From the NCBI GenBank assembly GCA_043744275.1, contig JAYTUY010000109.1, positions 17,956 through 81,955 of the forward strand: a DNA stretch of 64,000 bases, in the 5' to 3' direction. Each line of letters begins with the position of its first letter. Within the stretch, counting starts at the first letter, position 1. Position numbers and translations under genes: made by a program. Below, one piece after another: positions 25,797-34,808 of this stretch. The notes beneath the pieces are model-generated. The model did not search any database. It was not told the DNA's origin and saw nothing but the letters and a program-made list of their open reading frames with translations. The DNA comes from JAAFJT01 sp043744275. GTDB lineage: Bacteria; Bacteroidota; Bacteroidia; Chitinophagales; Saprospiraceae.

Positions 25797-26099
25797 ATGT
25801 TTATCCACCATGTTTTTTTTACTTTAAAGAATCCTGAAAGCATTGCTGATCGCGAAGCACTGATTGCAGGTTTGAACAGTATGCGCTCTATTCCTGAATT
25901 CCGAATGATTCACATCGGCGTACCAGCATCTACTAATCGAGACGTGATTAATAGAGCCTATTCCATATCATGGCTGCTTATGTTTGATAATTTGGAAGAT
26001 GAAGAGGTCTATCAAGTGCATCCAGTGCATAAAAAATTTGTAGAAACCTGCTCGCATTTATGGGAAAAAGTAGTGGTCTATGATTCTGAAAATGCTTAA
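25797..26099 (+). CDS. Dabb-family (stress-responsive alpha/beta barrel) protein
   Basis: 100 residues. The opening FIHHVFFTLKN and the C-terminal HPVHKKFVE followed by VVVYD are characteristic of Dabb dimeric ferredoxin-like barrels. Members include plant stress proteins and polyketide cyclases, but most bacterial ones have no known reaction. It is monocistronic, with a terminator after the stop. Confidence 0.85.
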   Translation: MFIHHVFFTLKNPESIADREALIAGLNSMRSIPEFRMIHIGVPASTNRDVINRAYSISWLLMFDNLEDEEVYQVHPVHKKFVETCSHLWEKVVVYDSENA

Positions 26100-26130
26100 A
26101 AATGTCTTAAAAATACTTTGAAAAAATGCA

Positions 26131-26167
26131 AAAAAGCGACTCCATACTGAGGGGGTCGCTTTTTTTC
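26131..26167 (+). terminator. Terminator with a dispersed-word copy in loop and stem
   Basis: AAAAAGCGACTCC at 26131-26143 pairs with GGGGGTCGCTTTTT at 26151-26164 with one wobble, and T runs to 26166. The five-G word copy at 26146 supplies the loop and part of the right arm. It lies between the Dabb gene and the convergent outer-membrane gene. Confidence 0.8.
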
Positions 26168-26179
26168 ACTTTTCACTTT

Positions 26180-26755
26180 TCAATACCGATATTTCACCCC
26201 CAACTCCAAGCCTGTGCTGAAATGATAATTGAATGATCTGGCATCAGCAGTGCGATAAATGGGCTTGCGAAAAGTTGGTTGACAAAATAGGGCGAGTTCT
26301 TTTTGTATCACATATTCTAAGCCCAGAGCACCGCCTGCCGTGAAGTGGATTCCTACTGTTTTACCTGTATTCATATTCAGCGACGATTGCGCTTCAATAT
26401 ACGGGCGTAACTTGTTGAGACTAAAATAAAAGCGAAATACAAAGGGAATTTCTACAAATTGCTTAGCCAAGCGGCTGGTTTGAGTAGAAAAAAATGCTTT
26501 TACATCATATTCATATCGCACATATCGCATACCACTTCGAAAGACAAAATAGGGTACTTGAGATGAAAAAATAGACACATTCAACCCCGTCCGATAAGAG
26601 AAAAGTGGTGTGAAACTGGCATCTGCTTCTTCATTAGGCGGTGCAAAATAATCAGGAGAAAATACAAAATCCATCGAACTGCGGCAATCATTATGGCGTT
26701 GGCTGAAAAGGAAAATTGGGAAAAAAGAGAACAGAAAAATAAGGTTTTGTTTCAT
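26180..26755 (-). CDS. Outer-membrane beta-barrel protein (PorT-like)
   Basis: 191 residues with a signal peptide (about 1-18). Alternating amphipathic strands end in aromatic residues and a terminal Tyr (VKYRY), as expected for an eight-stranded OmpW/PorT-type barrel. Function unknown. It is convergent with the Dabb gene and divergent from nothing close. Its upstream space holds two word copies (26816 and 26890). Confidence 0.7.
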   Translation of the reverse strand: MKQNLIFLFSFFPIFLFSQRHNDCRSSMDFVFSPDYFAPPNEEADASFTPLFSYRTGLNVSIFSSQVPYFVFRSGMRYVRYEYDVKAFFSTQTSRLAKQFVEIPFVFRFYFSLNKLRPYIEAQSSLNMNTGKTVGIHFTAGGALGLEYVIQKELALFCQPTFRKPIYRTADARSFNYHFSTGLELGVKYRY

Positions 26756-26888
26756 AGGAATTTAAAGTTGGTTGTCAAAAAATTTAGGTTTATCAGATGC
26801 TATAACGCAATTTATACCCCCTCAGTATTCCACTCCTTTTGCACTTCTAAATTTTCATTTTCAATTTTCAACTCTCAATTAAATACAA

Positions 26889-26917
26889 GACCCCCTCAGT
26901 AAAAAACCGAGAGGGTC
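26889..26917 (-). terminator. Imperfect hairpin containing a word copy, downstream of leuA
   Basis: GACCCCCTC (26889-26897) pairs with GAGAGGGTC (26909-26917) with one mismatch. The left arm is a dispersed-word copy (26890). On the minus strand it follows the leuA stop by 36 bases. The T tract is weak. Confidence 0.5.
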
Positions 26918-26952
26918 ATATTGATTCTATCTGCAATTTGTTTATCTTGAAA

Positions 26953-28119
26953 TTATGCCATCGCCACACCTGCATTTAACTCTGCCATCATACCATTTAG
27001 ATGCTCTTCACGCACCTCTTTTTCACGGTCAGCGATAGAAATGAAGCGGCGATAAAGGTCTTCCATATCATATTTATTGACATCAATGCCTATTTTTTGA
27101 AGGCGATAGCGCAAAGCAGCCCGCCCACTCCGAGCCGTGAGAACGATGCTCGACTCTTGAACACCCACCTCAGCAGGGTCAATAATCTCATAATTTTCTC
27201 TATTTTTAATTACGCCATCTTGATGAATACCCGACGAATGCGCGAAGGCATTTGAGCCTACAATTGCTTTATTCGGCTGCACCATCATCCGCATTTTTTC
27301 AGAAACCAAACGGCTAATCGGATAAAGTTGATGCGTTTGAATATCGGTATAAAGCCCCAATGCACTGTGTTGACGCATCACCATCACGACTTCTTCAAGG
27401 CTCGTATTGCCTGCGCGTTCGCCAATGCCATTGATAGTGCATTCTATTTGACGCGCGCCATTCGTGGCAGCAGCAATAGAGTTAGCCGTTGCCAAGCCCA
27501 AATCATTGTGACAATGCGCTGAAATGGTCGCTTTATGAATGTTAGGCACATTGTCCACAAGGTATTTTATCAATTTTCCGTACATATCAGGCAAGCAATA
27601 GCCCGTCGTATCAGGAATATTGACCACTGTAGCACCTGCTTTTATGACAGCTTCTACCACCCGCGCCAAATATTCAGGGTCGGAACGTCCTGCATCTTCG
27701 CAGAAAAATTCAACGTCTTCTACTTGTTTTTTAGCATATTTTGTAGCTCGGACTGCCCGCAGCAACATTTCATCGCGCGTGGAATTGAATTTATTTTTGA
27801 TATGAAAATCACTTGTACCCAAGCCCGTATGAATGCGTGGGCGAACAGCATATTTTAAAGCACCAGCTGCGGCATCTATATCTTGCTCAACCGAACGGCT
27901 GAGAGCACAAACAGTCGCATTTTTGATGAGTTTTGAAATTTGAGTCACCGAATCAAAATCGCCAGGGCTTGAAATAGGAAAACCTGCTTCAATAACATCC
28001 ACGCCCAACTCTTCAAGAGCGCGGGCAATTTCTAATTTTTCAGGAAGATTTAATTTGCAACCTGGTACTTGTTCTCCATCGCGGAGAGTGGTGTCGAAAA
28101 TAAAGACTTTATCAGCCAT
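26953..28119 (-). CDS. leuA: 2-isopropylmalate synthase (short form)
   Basis: 388 residues from ATG 28119; an upstream in-frame ATG at 28149 would add 10 residues not typical of the family. It condenses acetyl-CoA with 2-oxoisovalerate, the first committed step of leucine synthesis. DTTLRDGEQ (9-17) holds the metal ligand, SAHCHNDLG the HxH ligands, and HSSGIHQDG the conserved active-site loop. The C-terminal leucine-binding regulatory domain of the 500-residue form is absent, as in many Bacteroidota. Citramalate synthase is an alternative. No other leu genes are nearby. A TAACTTTG box is 80 bases upstream. Confidence 0.87.
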   Translation of the reverse strand: MADKVFIFDTTLRDGEQVPGCKLNLPEKLEIARALEELGVDVIEAGFPISSPGDFDSVTQISKLIKNATVCALSRSVEQDIDAAAGALKYAVRPRIHTGLGTSDFHIKNKFNSTRDEMLLRAVRATKYAKKQVEDVEFFCEDAGRSDPEYLARVVEAVIKAGATVVNIPDTTGYCLPDMYGKLIKYLVDNVPNIHKATISAHCHNDLGLATANSIAAATNGARQIECTINGIGERAGNTSLEEVVMVMRQHSALGLYTDIQTHQLYPISRLVSEKMRMMVQPNKAIVGSNAFAHSSGIHQDGVIKNRENYEIIDPAEVGVQESSIVLTARSGRAALRYRLQKIGIDVNKYDMEDLYRRFISIADREKEVREEHLNGMMAELNAGVAMA

Positions 28120-28198
28120 GTTTTTTTTATTTATTTTTAAAATAGTCAAAACGGACTTTGTACATTTGCTCAGTACACTTTTAATATTGAAAGAATAT

Positions 28199-28206
28199 CA
28201 AAGTTA
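28199..28206 (-). promoter_or_regulatory. Bacteroidota -7 box of leuA
   Basis: TAACTTTG on the minus strand, 80 bases before the leuA ATG. A divergent box on the plus strand lies 26 bases away. Confidence 0.5.
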
Positions 28207-28231
28207 CTTGAAAGGTTGTGGCTAAAAGATT

Positions 28232-28239
28232 TAACTTTG
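28232..28239 (+). promoter_or_regulatory. Bacteroidota -7 box of the TPR-like gene
   Basis: TAACTTTG on the plus strand, 81 bases before ATG 28321. With the leuA box it forms a divergent promoter pair. Confidence 0.5.
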
Positions 28240-28320
28240 AGACAGCCTTACGGTATTCAAACTGAAATTTTTATTTTATAACCTATTGATTATCAACGAT
28301 TTACTTAAATAAACTATACG

Positions 28321-29967
28321 ATGCCTACATCATTGCAACGACAACAACAGGGTGCAGTACAAGACCATTTATTTCAATTGATTAAAACCTTGACGAAGGC
28401 GGAGAAGCGCAATTTCCGACTTTATGTAACGCGCAATCAGGATAGCGAAGATTTGAAATTCATACGCCTTTTCGACGTCTTGGATAAATCAAAGGATTAT
28501 GATGAAAGCCAAATTTTTAAGAAAGTACCTGAAATTAAAAAGGAACAATTGTCTAATTTGAAAGCCCATTTGTACAAACAGTTGTTGACCAGTTTGAGGC
28601 TTTTGCATAAAAATAAAAATACCGATATTGACATTCGAGAAAATATTGACTATGCTAAAGTGCTGTACACCAAAGGTTTATACATTCAAAGTTTACGTAT
28701 TTTAGATAAAGCAAAAGGTTTGGCAACTGTCAATCATCAAAATCTTTTATTGCTCGAAATCATCGAATTTGAAAAACTGATTGAAAGCCGACACATCACG
28801 CGGAGTCATGAGGGTAGGGCAGATGAACTGGCTGTTGAGTCGCAACAGACGATGCGGCACATCTTGAACACGAGTATTTTATCCAATGTATCGCTCCAAT
28901 TGTATGGTTTGTATCTTCAAATGGGTCATGCACGGAATGAAGTTGATTTGAAAAAAGCAGACGATTTTTTAAATCAAAAATTAATATCTACTTTCAATGT
29001 CGATGGACAAACAGGACTCGATGCTAAGACATCAAAGATGGATTTTTTTGAAAAAGTCTATTTTTATCAATGCCATGTGTGGCATAGTTATATCGCTCAA
29101 AATTGGAAAAATTACTATCGCTACTCATATAAATGGGTCGAACTTTTTGAGTTAGAGCCGATTATGAAAATCAATGACACGTCGCTTTATCTCAAAGGCG
29201 TTCATAATTTGCTCAATGCCCTTTTTATGACGCTCGATCATGAGCGACTTTGTAAAATATTGAATAACACTGAGTTATATATTGCAAAACATGCTGATTC
29301 GTTGGATGAAAATACCCGCACCTTAGCGTTTCACCATATTTATTCCGCTAAAATCAATAAACACTTCTTGGAAGGCTCTTTTACTGAGGGGGTCAAATTG
29401 ATTCCTGAAATTGAGGAGCAGCTCAAAGAATTTTCAAAAACATTGGATGAACATCGCATTCTGGTTTTTTATTATAAAATAGCCTGCCTCTATTTCGGCA
29501 GCGGCAATTTTGATAAAGCGATTGATTATTTGAATAAAATTATCAACCTCAAAACGGGCAACCTTCGCACCGATATTCAATGCTTCGCTCGCATGTTGCA
29601 ACTCATTTGTCACTACGAAAAAGGGCATTATGCCTTGCTCGAATATCTCATCAAATCCGTTTATCGTTTCCTTTCAAAAAATGGCGACATGAGCGGCGTG
29701 ATGCAAGAAGTCTTGAAATTTTTGAAAAAATCGCTATTTATCAAGCAAAAAGACTTGAAAGAAGAGTTCAGCGAGTTGAAAAATAGGTTGGAAGAAATTG
29801 CTCAAAATCCATTTGAACGGCGGTCATTTGTTTATTTGGACATCATCGCTTGGCTCGAATCCAAAGTAGATGGCAAAACGGTGGAGCAAGTGAGTAAGAA
29901 AAAATTCCTCGAGCGCGAGTTTAAAAAGGTGAAAGTGGCGGGAGTGCTGAAGAGCGTTGTGAAATAG
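28321..29967 (+). CDS. Helical TPR-like protein of unknown function
   Basis: 548 residues, predicted almost all alpha-helical. The N-terminal 90 residues (LIKTLTKAEKRNFRLY, KEQLSNLKAHLYKQLL) resemble a conserved Bacteroidota family with no assigned role. The rest contains loose TPR-like helix pairs (NFDKAIDYLNKIINLK). There is no signal peptide, so it is probably cytoplasmic. The word copy at 29383 is read FTEGV, and another lies 3 bases after the stop at 29970. It could be a scaffold; no catalytic motif is visible. Confidence 0.7.
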   Translation: MPTSLQRQQQGAVQDHLFQLIKTLTKAEKRNFRLYVTRNQDSEDLKFIRLFDVLDKSKDYDESQIFKKVPEIKKEQLSNLKAHLYKQLLTSLRLLHKNKNTDIDIRENIDYAKVLYTKGLYIQSLRILDKAKGLATVNHQNLLLLEIIEFEKLIESRHITRSHEGRADELAVESQQTMRHILNTSILSNVSLQLYGLYLQMGHARNEVDLKKADDFLNQKLISTFNVDGQTGLDAKTSKMDFFEKVYFYQCHVWHSYIAQNWKNYYRYSYKWVELFELEPIMKINDTSLYLKGVHNLLNALFMTLDHERLCKILNNTELYIAKHADSLDENTRTLAFHHIYSAKINKHFLEGSFTEGVKLIPEIEEQLKEFSKTLDEHRILVFYYKIACLYFGSGNFDKAIDYLNKIINLKTGNLRTDIQCFARMLQLICHYEKGHYALLEYLIKSVYRFLSKNGDMSGVMQEVLKFLKKSLFIKQKDLKEEFSELKNRLEEIAQNPFERRSFVYLDIIAWLESKVDGKTVEQVSKKKFLEREFKKVKVAGVLKSVVK

Positions 29968-29999
29968 TGACCCCCTCAGTATTTAAGACAAAAATATAC

Positions 30000-30632
30000 C
30001 TAAAAATCAATCTGCATTTCAATCACTTTCCGCTTATCGGTATCCACAATAGCTTTAAGTTTAGGATTCACTTTGCCGCCTTTCCAACGCACCATCGCGT
30101 AATTTTCCTCGCGTTGAAAAAGCTCAACTGGCTTGCCATTTATTCTATTGAGTTCATCCACCGTAGTGCCGATGCCAATTCCTTCCGACGTTTTCCAATC
30201 GCCTTTTCGTATAATGGCAGTCTCTAATTTCTTAAAATCCTGCCCTTTTTTCCACGTAATTTCCAATTCTTTATCCGAATTGGGGAACACCGCTGTCTTG
30301 ACATCGCCTCTATCCACGCGCACGACTTTCGATTCGCCATACAATTTTTTGATGTCTTCTTCACTCATATCCGCCGTGATTAAGCCCACCTGATGCTTAG
30401 GCTCGACGGTAATACTCTGAACTGATTTCTCAGATTTCGGAGACATATCTCGCGGTACTTGATTGAACGTATCCAAATCAACAGGTATTTGACCGCCGCC
30501 TTCAGTCGGTATCATGATGACATTATCATCCTGTTGTTGGGTGGCATTTTGCTGCTCTTTAGGTGCTTCTGAACAAGCGGATAATGTTAGAAAACACGCT
30601 ATTGTAGTGAAAATCAATGTGTTATATTTCAT
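30000..30632 (-). CDS. Lipoprotein of unknown function
   Basis: 210 residues with a lipoprotein signal (lipobox LSAC, Cys20) and a Gln/Asn-rich linker. The C-terminal domain is of about 130 residues, with two similar halves (TADMSEEDIKKLYGE and IGTTVDELNRINGK). These resemble SmpA/BamE-type repeats in which a helix follows G(M/T)(T/S). This suggests an envelope lipoprotein, but no family can be named with confidence. It is transcribed in the same direction as the MFS gene upstream of it. Confidence 0.65.
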   Translation of the reverse strand: MKYNTLIFTTIACFLTLSACSEAPKEQQNATQQQDDNVIMIPTEGGGQIPVDLDTFNQVPRDMSPKSEKSVQSITVEPKHQVGLITADMSEEDIKKLYGESKVVRVDRGDVKTAVFPNSDKELEITWKKGQDFKKLETAIIRKGDWKTSEGIGIGTTVDELNRINGKPVELFQREENYAMVRWKGGKVNPKLKAIVDTDKRKVIEMQIDF

Positions 30633-30692
30633 CTGTCAAATTTTTTTTAAAAAATTACTTTTTAAAACAACGTTTAAAAACGATGTTAAGTT

Positions 30693-31865
30693 TTATTCTT
30701 TATAAAAAAAATACAAGTAAATGACCACTGCTAATGTTATCACTGCCGTCAAAATAAAAGTAGCTGATGCACCAAATGCCATCCAAATAATGCCTGCCAA
30801 TGTACTCGCCACGAGCATCAAAACGCTTTGAAAAGCCGTGTAAGTGCCGATAGCCGTTGCCGTATTTTGAGCGTCGGTGAGGTTGCTAATCCATGCTTTG
30901 GCTACCCCCTCAGTAGCGGCGGCATAAATGCCATATAAAAAGAACAAAGCAAAAAACATCAAAGAACTATTCGCAAATGCCATACCGCCATAGACCATTA
31001 CAAAGATGAGCAAGCCGCCAATATAGACCCGTTTCATCCCCCATTTATCCGCCCAAACGCCCATCGGATAGGCAGCGAGCGCGTATATAAGATTATAAAA
31101 AATATAGATGCCAATGGCGAGAGTATCGTCCATACCCGACTCCTTTATTTTCAAAATTAAAAAAATATCGGAGCTGTTAAAAAGAGTGAAAACAAGGAGA
31201 GCACCTACCAATTGTCGATATTTTGAAGGGCTTTTCTGCCAATATCTAACAAAATCAAGCAATCCAGGCTTGTTTTTAGGTGTGACGACTTTCGTTTTTT
31301 CTTTAATTAAAAAAGTAAAACTCAAGGCAATAAGACCTGGAATAAATGCCCATAAAAACAAAGACCTATATTGTTGAGGATAAAAATACAGGTAAAGCAA
31401 AGCCAATGCAGGACCTAAAACCGCCCCCAAAGTATCCATCCCTCGATGAAAACCGAATACTCGACCCTTGAATTCAGGCGTGGTTTCGTCGGAAAGCAGG
31501 GCATCGCGTGCCCCTGTGCGAATGCCTTTGCCCAACCTATCGAGCGTGCGAATAAAAAATACCCATAGCGGAAAAGCGAAAATCGCCATCAAAGGTTTAG
31601 CGAGAGTACTCAGTCCATAGCCGATTTGTACGAAGGGTAATCGCCGACCAATATTATCGCTCCAATTGCCGAAATATCCTTTGCTCAGCCCAGCGGTGGC
31701 TTCAGCAAGACCTTCTAAAACACCAATAAAAACGATTGAAAAACCAATGCTCTTCAAGTAAAGCGGCATCACAGGATAGAGCATTTCGCCCGCCACATCC
31801 GTAAAGAGGCTCACCAATGATAGGATCCAGATATTGCGGGTGATGAATTTTTGAGTGGTTGTCAT
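30693..31865 (-). CDS. Major facilitator superfamily transporter
   Basis: 390 residues with about 12 hydrophobic helices. The MFS signature loop between helices 2 and 3 reads GNWSDNIGRR, with a second-half equivalent in GVWADKWGMKR. The pattern LDRLGKGIRTGARDALLSDE is shared with a group of uncharacterised Bacteroidota and Proteobacteria MFS proteins. The substrate is unknown. The word copy at 30904 is translated ATEGV in a loop before helix 10. Confidence 0.88.
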   Translation of the reverse strand: MTTTQKFITRNIWILSLVSLFTDVAGEMLYPVMPLYLKSIGFSIVFIGVLEGLAEATAGLSKGYFGNWSDNIGRRLPFVQIGYGLSTLAKPLMAIFAFPLWVFFIRTLDRLGKGIRTGARDALLSDETTPEFKGRVFGFHRGMDTLGAVLGPALALLYLYFYPQQYRSLFLWAFIPGLIALSFTFLIKEKTKVVTPKNKPGLLDFVRYWQKSPSKYRQLVGALLVFTLFNSSDIFLILKIKESGMDDTLAIGIYIFYNLIYALAAYPMGVWADKWGMKRVYIGGLLIFVMVYGGMAFANSSLMFFALFFLYGIYAAATEGVAKAWISNLTDAQNTATAIGTYTAFQSVLMLVASTLAGIIWMAFGASATFILTAVITLAVVIYLYFFYKE

Positions 31866-31959
31866 AGAGTCAAATAAAAGGTGAAATAATTTATTTTGTT
31901 TTTTAATTGTGGTTTGTCTAAAATAAAACGAAAAAGTTTTACTTTCAAATTAAATGGCT

Positions 31960-31967
31960 TAAATTTG
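31960..31967 (+). promoter_or_regulatory. -7 box of the toxin-antitoxin operon
   Basis: TAAATTTG, 36 bases before the ATG at 32003. Confidence 0.5.
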
Positions 31968-32002
31968 TAACGAAAACGTTTAACCAAAATAATTGAACTA
32001 TA

Positions 32003-32350
32003 ATGTCGAATCAAGAACAAATCGAGGAATTCCTTTCACAGTTAAAAATTAAAATTCCAATTTTTGGCGTAGTATTTAGACCAAGAGACAAAAATTTAGA
32101 TACCCTTGCCCTATTAGATATTACACCAAATGATAGATTAAATTATTTAAAAAACTTAACTATTAGAAACTACTATACTGGTCCAAATCATGATACTTTC
32201 GACGTTTCAAAGCCAGATTACTATGAATTTGGCATAACAATAAAAACATATGAAGTATATATTAAATTGAGCATTGGATTGCCTAATAAATCTGTTGATT
32301 GTATGTCTTTTCATATTGCAGAACGCCCCATTCATTATCCATTTAAATAA
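32003..32350 (+). CDS. MqsR-like toxin
   Basis: 115 residues. The C-terminal text VYIKLSIGLPNKSVDCMSFHIAE resembles MqsR-family RNase toxins of Bacteroidota, with a preceding ITPNDRLNYLKNL helix. MqsR cleaves mRNA, mainly at GC(U/A) sites. Its position 8 bases upstream of an MqsA-like antitoxin matches the toxin-first order of mqsRA. The catalytic residues of E. coli MqsR cannot be aligned by eye, so activity is inferred. AT-rich, with no dispersed-word copy. Confidence 0.7.
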   Translation: MSNQEQIEEFLSQLKIKIPIFGVVFRPRDKNLDTLALLDITPNDRLNYLKNLTIRNYYTGPNHDTFDVSKPDYYEFGITIKTYEVYIKLSIGLPNKSVDCMSFHIAERPIHYPFK

Positions 32351-32358
32351 AAATAGCG

Positions 32359-33345
32359 ATGAAAAATAAATTAGAATGCCCGTTTTGTGAAGGTTATGCA
32401 AACCTTGAAAGAGAGCCTAAAATACTCACTTATCGCAATGAGCCATTTAAAATAATGCAACATTTTTATCGTTGCGAAAAATGTAAAGAAGAATTTACAA
32501 CAGATGAAGTAGATGAATTTTCTCTCCGTCAAGCATGGTATCAATACCGAGCAAAGCATCATATTCCATTTCCAGAAGAAATAAAAAGTATTAGAGAGCA
32601 ATATGGTTTGTCTGCTTCTAAAATGTCAGAAATATTGGGGATGGGTACCAATCAATATGCTGCTTATGAAAGAGGAGATATGCCAATTATTTCCAATGCC
32701 AACCTTATTCGTATTGCCTCAAACCCCACATCTTTCCTTAATCTTATTGAGGATAGTGAATTTGCTGTGCCTGAAATTAAATCTAAAATTCAACGCTTAC
32801 CACAACAGCATATACCTTTGTTACTTATCAATATTACAGATGATGTGACGCAATATACGGGATTTAGGCGACCTAACTGGCATCGTGTATCTAATTTAGT
32901 GTTGCACATTTTGGCAAATTCAAATCACCAATACAATAGTCCATTAAAAATTAATAAAGTATTATTTTTTATTGATTTCCTTGCTTTCAAAGAATTAGGT
33001 AGATCTGTTACTGGATTGACATATAGGGCAATACAATGGGGTCCTGTGCCTACTTTTTATAATAATATTTATATGCGACTTGATAATGAAGAGTTTGTAG
33101 CCCAATCAGCAGTAGAATTGGGAGATAATTTTGTTATTTTATACACGCCGTTAAAAGACAGCAATATGTCATTATTCGATGAAGCTGAAAAATCTCTTAT
33201 AGATACAACTGTTGCAAAATTTAAAAATATGACTACTCGTACGATAGTTAATTTAAGTCATCAAGAAAAAGCTTGGAAAGAATTGGAATCAACAAAAGCA
33301 CTTATCAATTACAGCGATTATTCTTTCAACCTTTCTACTCTTTAA
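32359..33345 (+). CDS. MqsA-type antitoxin fused to a Panacea (DUF4065) domain
   Basis: 328 residues in three parts. The N-terminal zinc finger has C7-x2-C10 and C39-x2-C42. A helix-turn-helix near residues 75-115 (SIREQYGLSASKMSEILGMG) is as in MqsA. A C-terminal DUF4065/Panacea domain covers about residues 170-328 (LKINKVLFFIDFLAFKELGRS, YRAIQWGPVP). Panacea domains neutralise many unrelated toxins by direct binding (the PanAT group). Here it is appended to an MqsA DNA-binding half, so both toxin capture and operon repression are expected. The end overlaps the convergent hydrolase gene by 11 bases. Confidence 0.8.
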   Translation: MKNKLECPFCEGYANLEREPKILTYRNEPFKIMQHFYRCEKCKEEFTTDEVDEFSLRQAWYQYRAKHHIPFPEEIKSIREQYGLSASKMSEILGMGTNQYAAYERGDMPIISNANLIRIASNPTSFLNLIEDSEFAVPEIKSKIQRLPQQHIPLLLINITDDVTQYTGFRRPNWHRVSNLVLHILANSNHQYNSPLKINKVLFFIDFLAFKELGRSVTGLTYRAIQWGPVPTFYNNIYMRLDNEEFVAQSAVELGDNFVILYTPLKDSNMSLFDEAEKSLIDTTVAKFKNMTTRTIVNLSHQEKAWKELESTKALINYSDYSFNLSTL

Positions 33346-33976
33346 AAAATACACTAATAATTTCGTCTGCTCGATTAAATACCATCAAATGCCCACCGTT
33401 TGGAATGACAAAATCTACTTTTTTAATGTTTTTGATGGGTAATATTTTATCGTTATCGCCATGAAAATGTATTAATTTATCAATTATAATCTCATTTTTC
33501 CAAAGAATAATGGCATCCATTGCCCACTTTAAAAATGTGCTATCCGTATCGTGAAGAATGCTTTTCAACATCTCTTTTTCAACTTTTGAATTCATGCCGA
33601 AAAACCAATAAGTCAAAATATTGGCTCGCTTGAATAGCTTGATAGGGATAATTTTATGCAATTTTAAACGCCCTAAAATTCTATAAACAAATGGTATTTC
33701 ATTTTTCGTTTTAGCGGATGAAATGAGTATAACTTGTTGATAATCAATTTGTTTCGCAATTTCTACGGCAATCATTCCTCCAAAAGAAACGCCTAAAATA
33801 ATAGGCTTACTGGTATCAATTTGTTCCGATAATCTTGAAGCATATTCTTGAATAGTTTCGTTGTCTCTCGGTTCAATCCATTGAATAAACGTCGGTTTCA
33901 GCCTTCCAAAATCCACATTTTGAAACACTCTTTCATCTGCTCCTAATCCGCTTATTACATAAATATGTTCGCTCAA
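33335..33976 (-). CDS. Alpha/beta hydrolase
   Basis: 213 residues with the nucleophile elbow GVSFGG (Ser near residue 64) and a C-terminal His in NGGHLMVF. A short fold with a small lid. The start is a TTG at 33976; no in-frame ATG lies upstream nearby. Such proteins are esterases or thioesterases with unknown substrates. There is no signal peptide, so it is cytoplasmic. A degenerate word (34020) lies just upstream of the gene. Confidence 0.8.
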   Translation of the reverse strand: MSEHIYVISGLGADERVFQNVDFGRLKPTFIQWIEPRDNETIQEYASRLSEQIDTSKPIILGVSFGGMIAVEIAKQIDYQQVILISSAKTKNEIPFVYRILGRLKLHKIIPIKLFKRANILTYWFFGMNSKVEKEMLKSILHDTDSTFLKWAMDAIILWKNEIIIDKLIHFHGDNDKILPIKNIKKVDFVIPNGGHLMVFNRADEIISVFFKE

Positions 33977-34040
33977 TGTCGTGTTGTTTTATGGTTCTTC
34001 AAGTCAAAATGACTATTTTACTGAGGGTGCTTAATTAAAT

Positions 34041-34757
34041 CTAAGGTAAAATATATTTCCCAAACCAAATAAACCAAATCAAATACCCTGTAACTCCTCC
34101 TACTAATCCGCCTAATATAAAAGTCCGTGCAATATTTCGTGGAAGGTAAAAAAATATTATCCAAAGCAATATAAGAATGCCGATTAATCCTGTAATGACT
34201 GAAATCGAATAAATGGGTAAATGCAAATTATGAGCTAATGCCATTTCATCACTTCGAGAACCCCATCTGAATCCTTTGATGATGAAAAATATAAAAGAAG
34301 CCAAAAAATTAGCAGTTTGTCGCAACCAAAAGAGACTTAGAAAAATCCATAACCAACCAATCAACTTTAACTCACCATTTATTTTGAATTTATCGACAAA
34401 TAAAATGAGTACAATTAATCCAATTGTACCCGTCAACATCGTTTGAATTGGTCCGCCTGCTCTCACCATTATCTGCTTATATTTGATGCTTGAACTTAAT
34501 TCCTCATACAGGGCTTTTTCAGAAAAATTCTTATCTTCTCTTATTTGTATTTCATATTTGGTGTACAACTCTCTTTGATAATCAATCATTGGGTTATCAT
34601 AATTCACGGAACTATAATGCAGTTCTATATTTATCATTCCTAAATATTTGGCTACTGCAAAATGCCCTAATTCATGAGAAAGCGTGCCTATTACAGTAAA
34701 ACAGACAAAGCCTAATGATATAAATAAAAATTGTGTGAAATTGAAGGATTTGAACAT
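34041..34757 (-). CDS. Membrane metalloprotease-like protein (M50 type)
   Basis: 238 residues with about five hydrophobic helices. The first carries the zinc motif H28-E-L-G-H32 (GTLSHELGHFAVAKYLG), typical of site-2-protease/M50 peptidases. The NPDG-like second metal motif of RseP is not evident, so it belongs to a divergent subgroup or is inactive. It lies between two motif copies (34774 upstream) and the hydrolase gene on the same strand. Confidence 0.7.
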   Translation of the reverse strand: MFKSFNFTQFLFISLGFVCFTVIGTLSHELGHFAVAKYLGMINIELHYSSVNYDNPMIDYQRELYTKYEIQIREDKNFSEKALYEELSSSIKYKQIMVRAGGPIQTMLTGTIGLIVLILFVDKFKINGELKLIGWLWIFLSLFWLRQTANFLASFIFFIIKGFRWGSRSDEMALAHNLHLPIYSISVITGLIGILILLWIIFFYLPRNIARTFILGGLVGGVTGYLIWFIWFGKYILP

Positions 34758-34808
34758 TTGAAAACGGGTTTTTACTGAGGGGGTAATTAATTTTTTTTAA
34801 ATCTGCAA

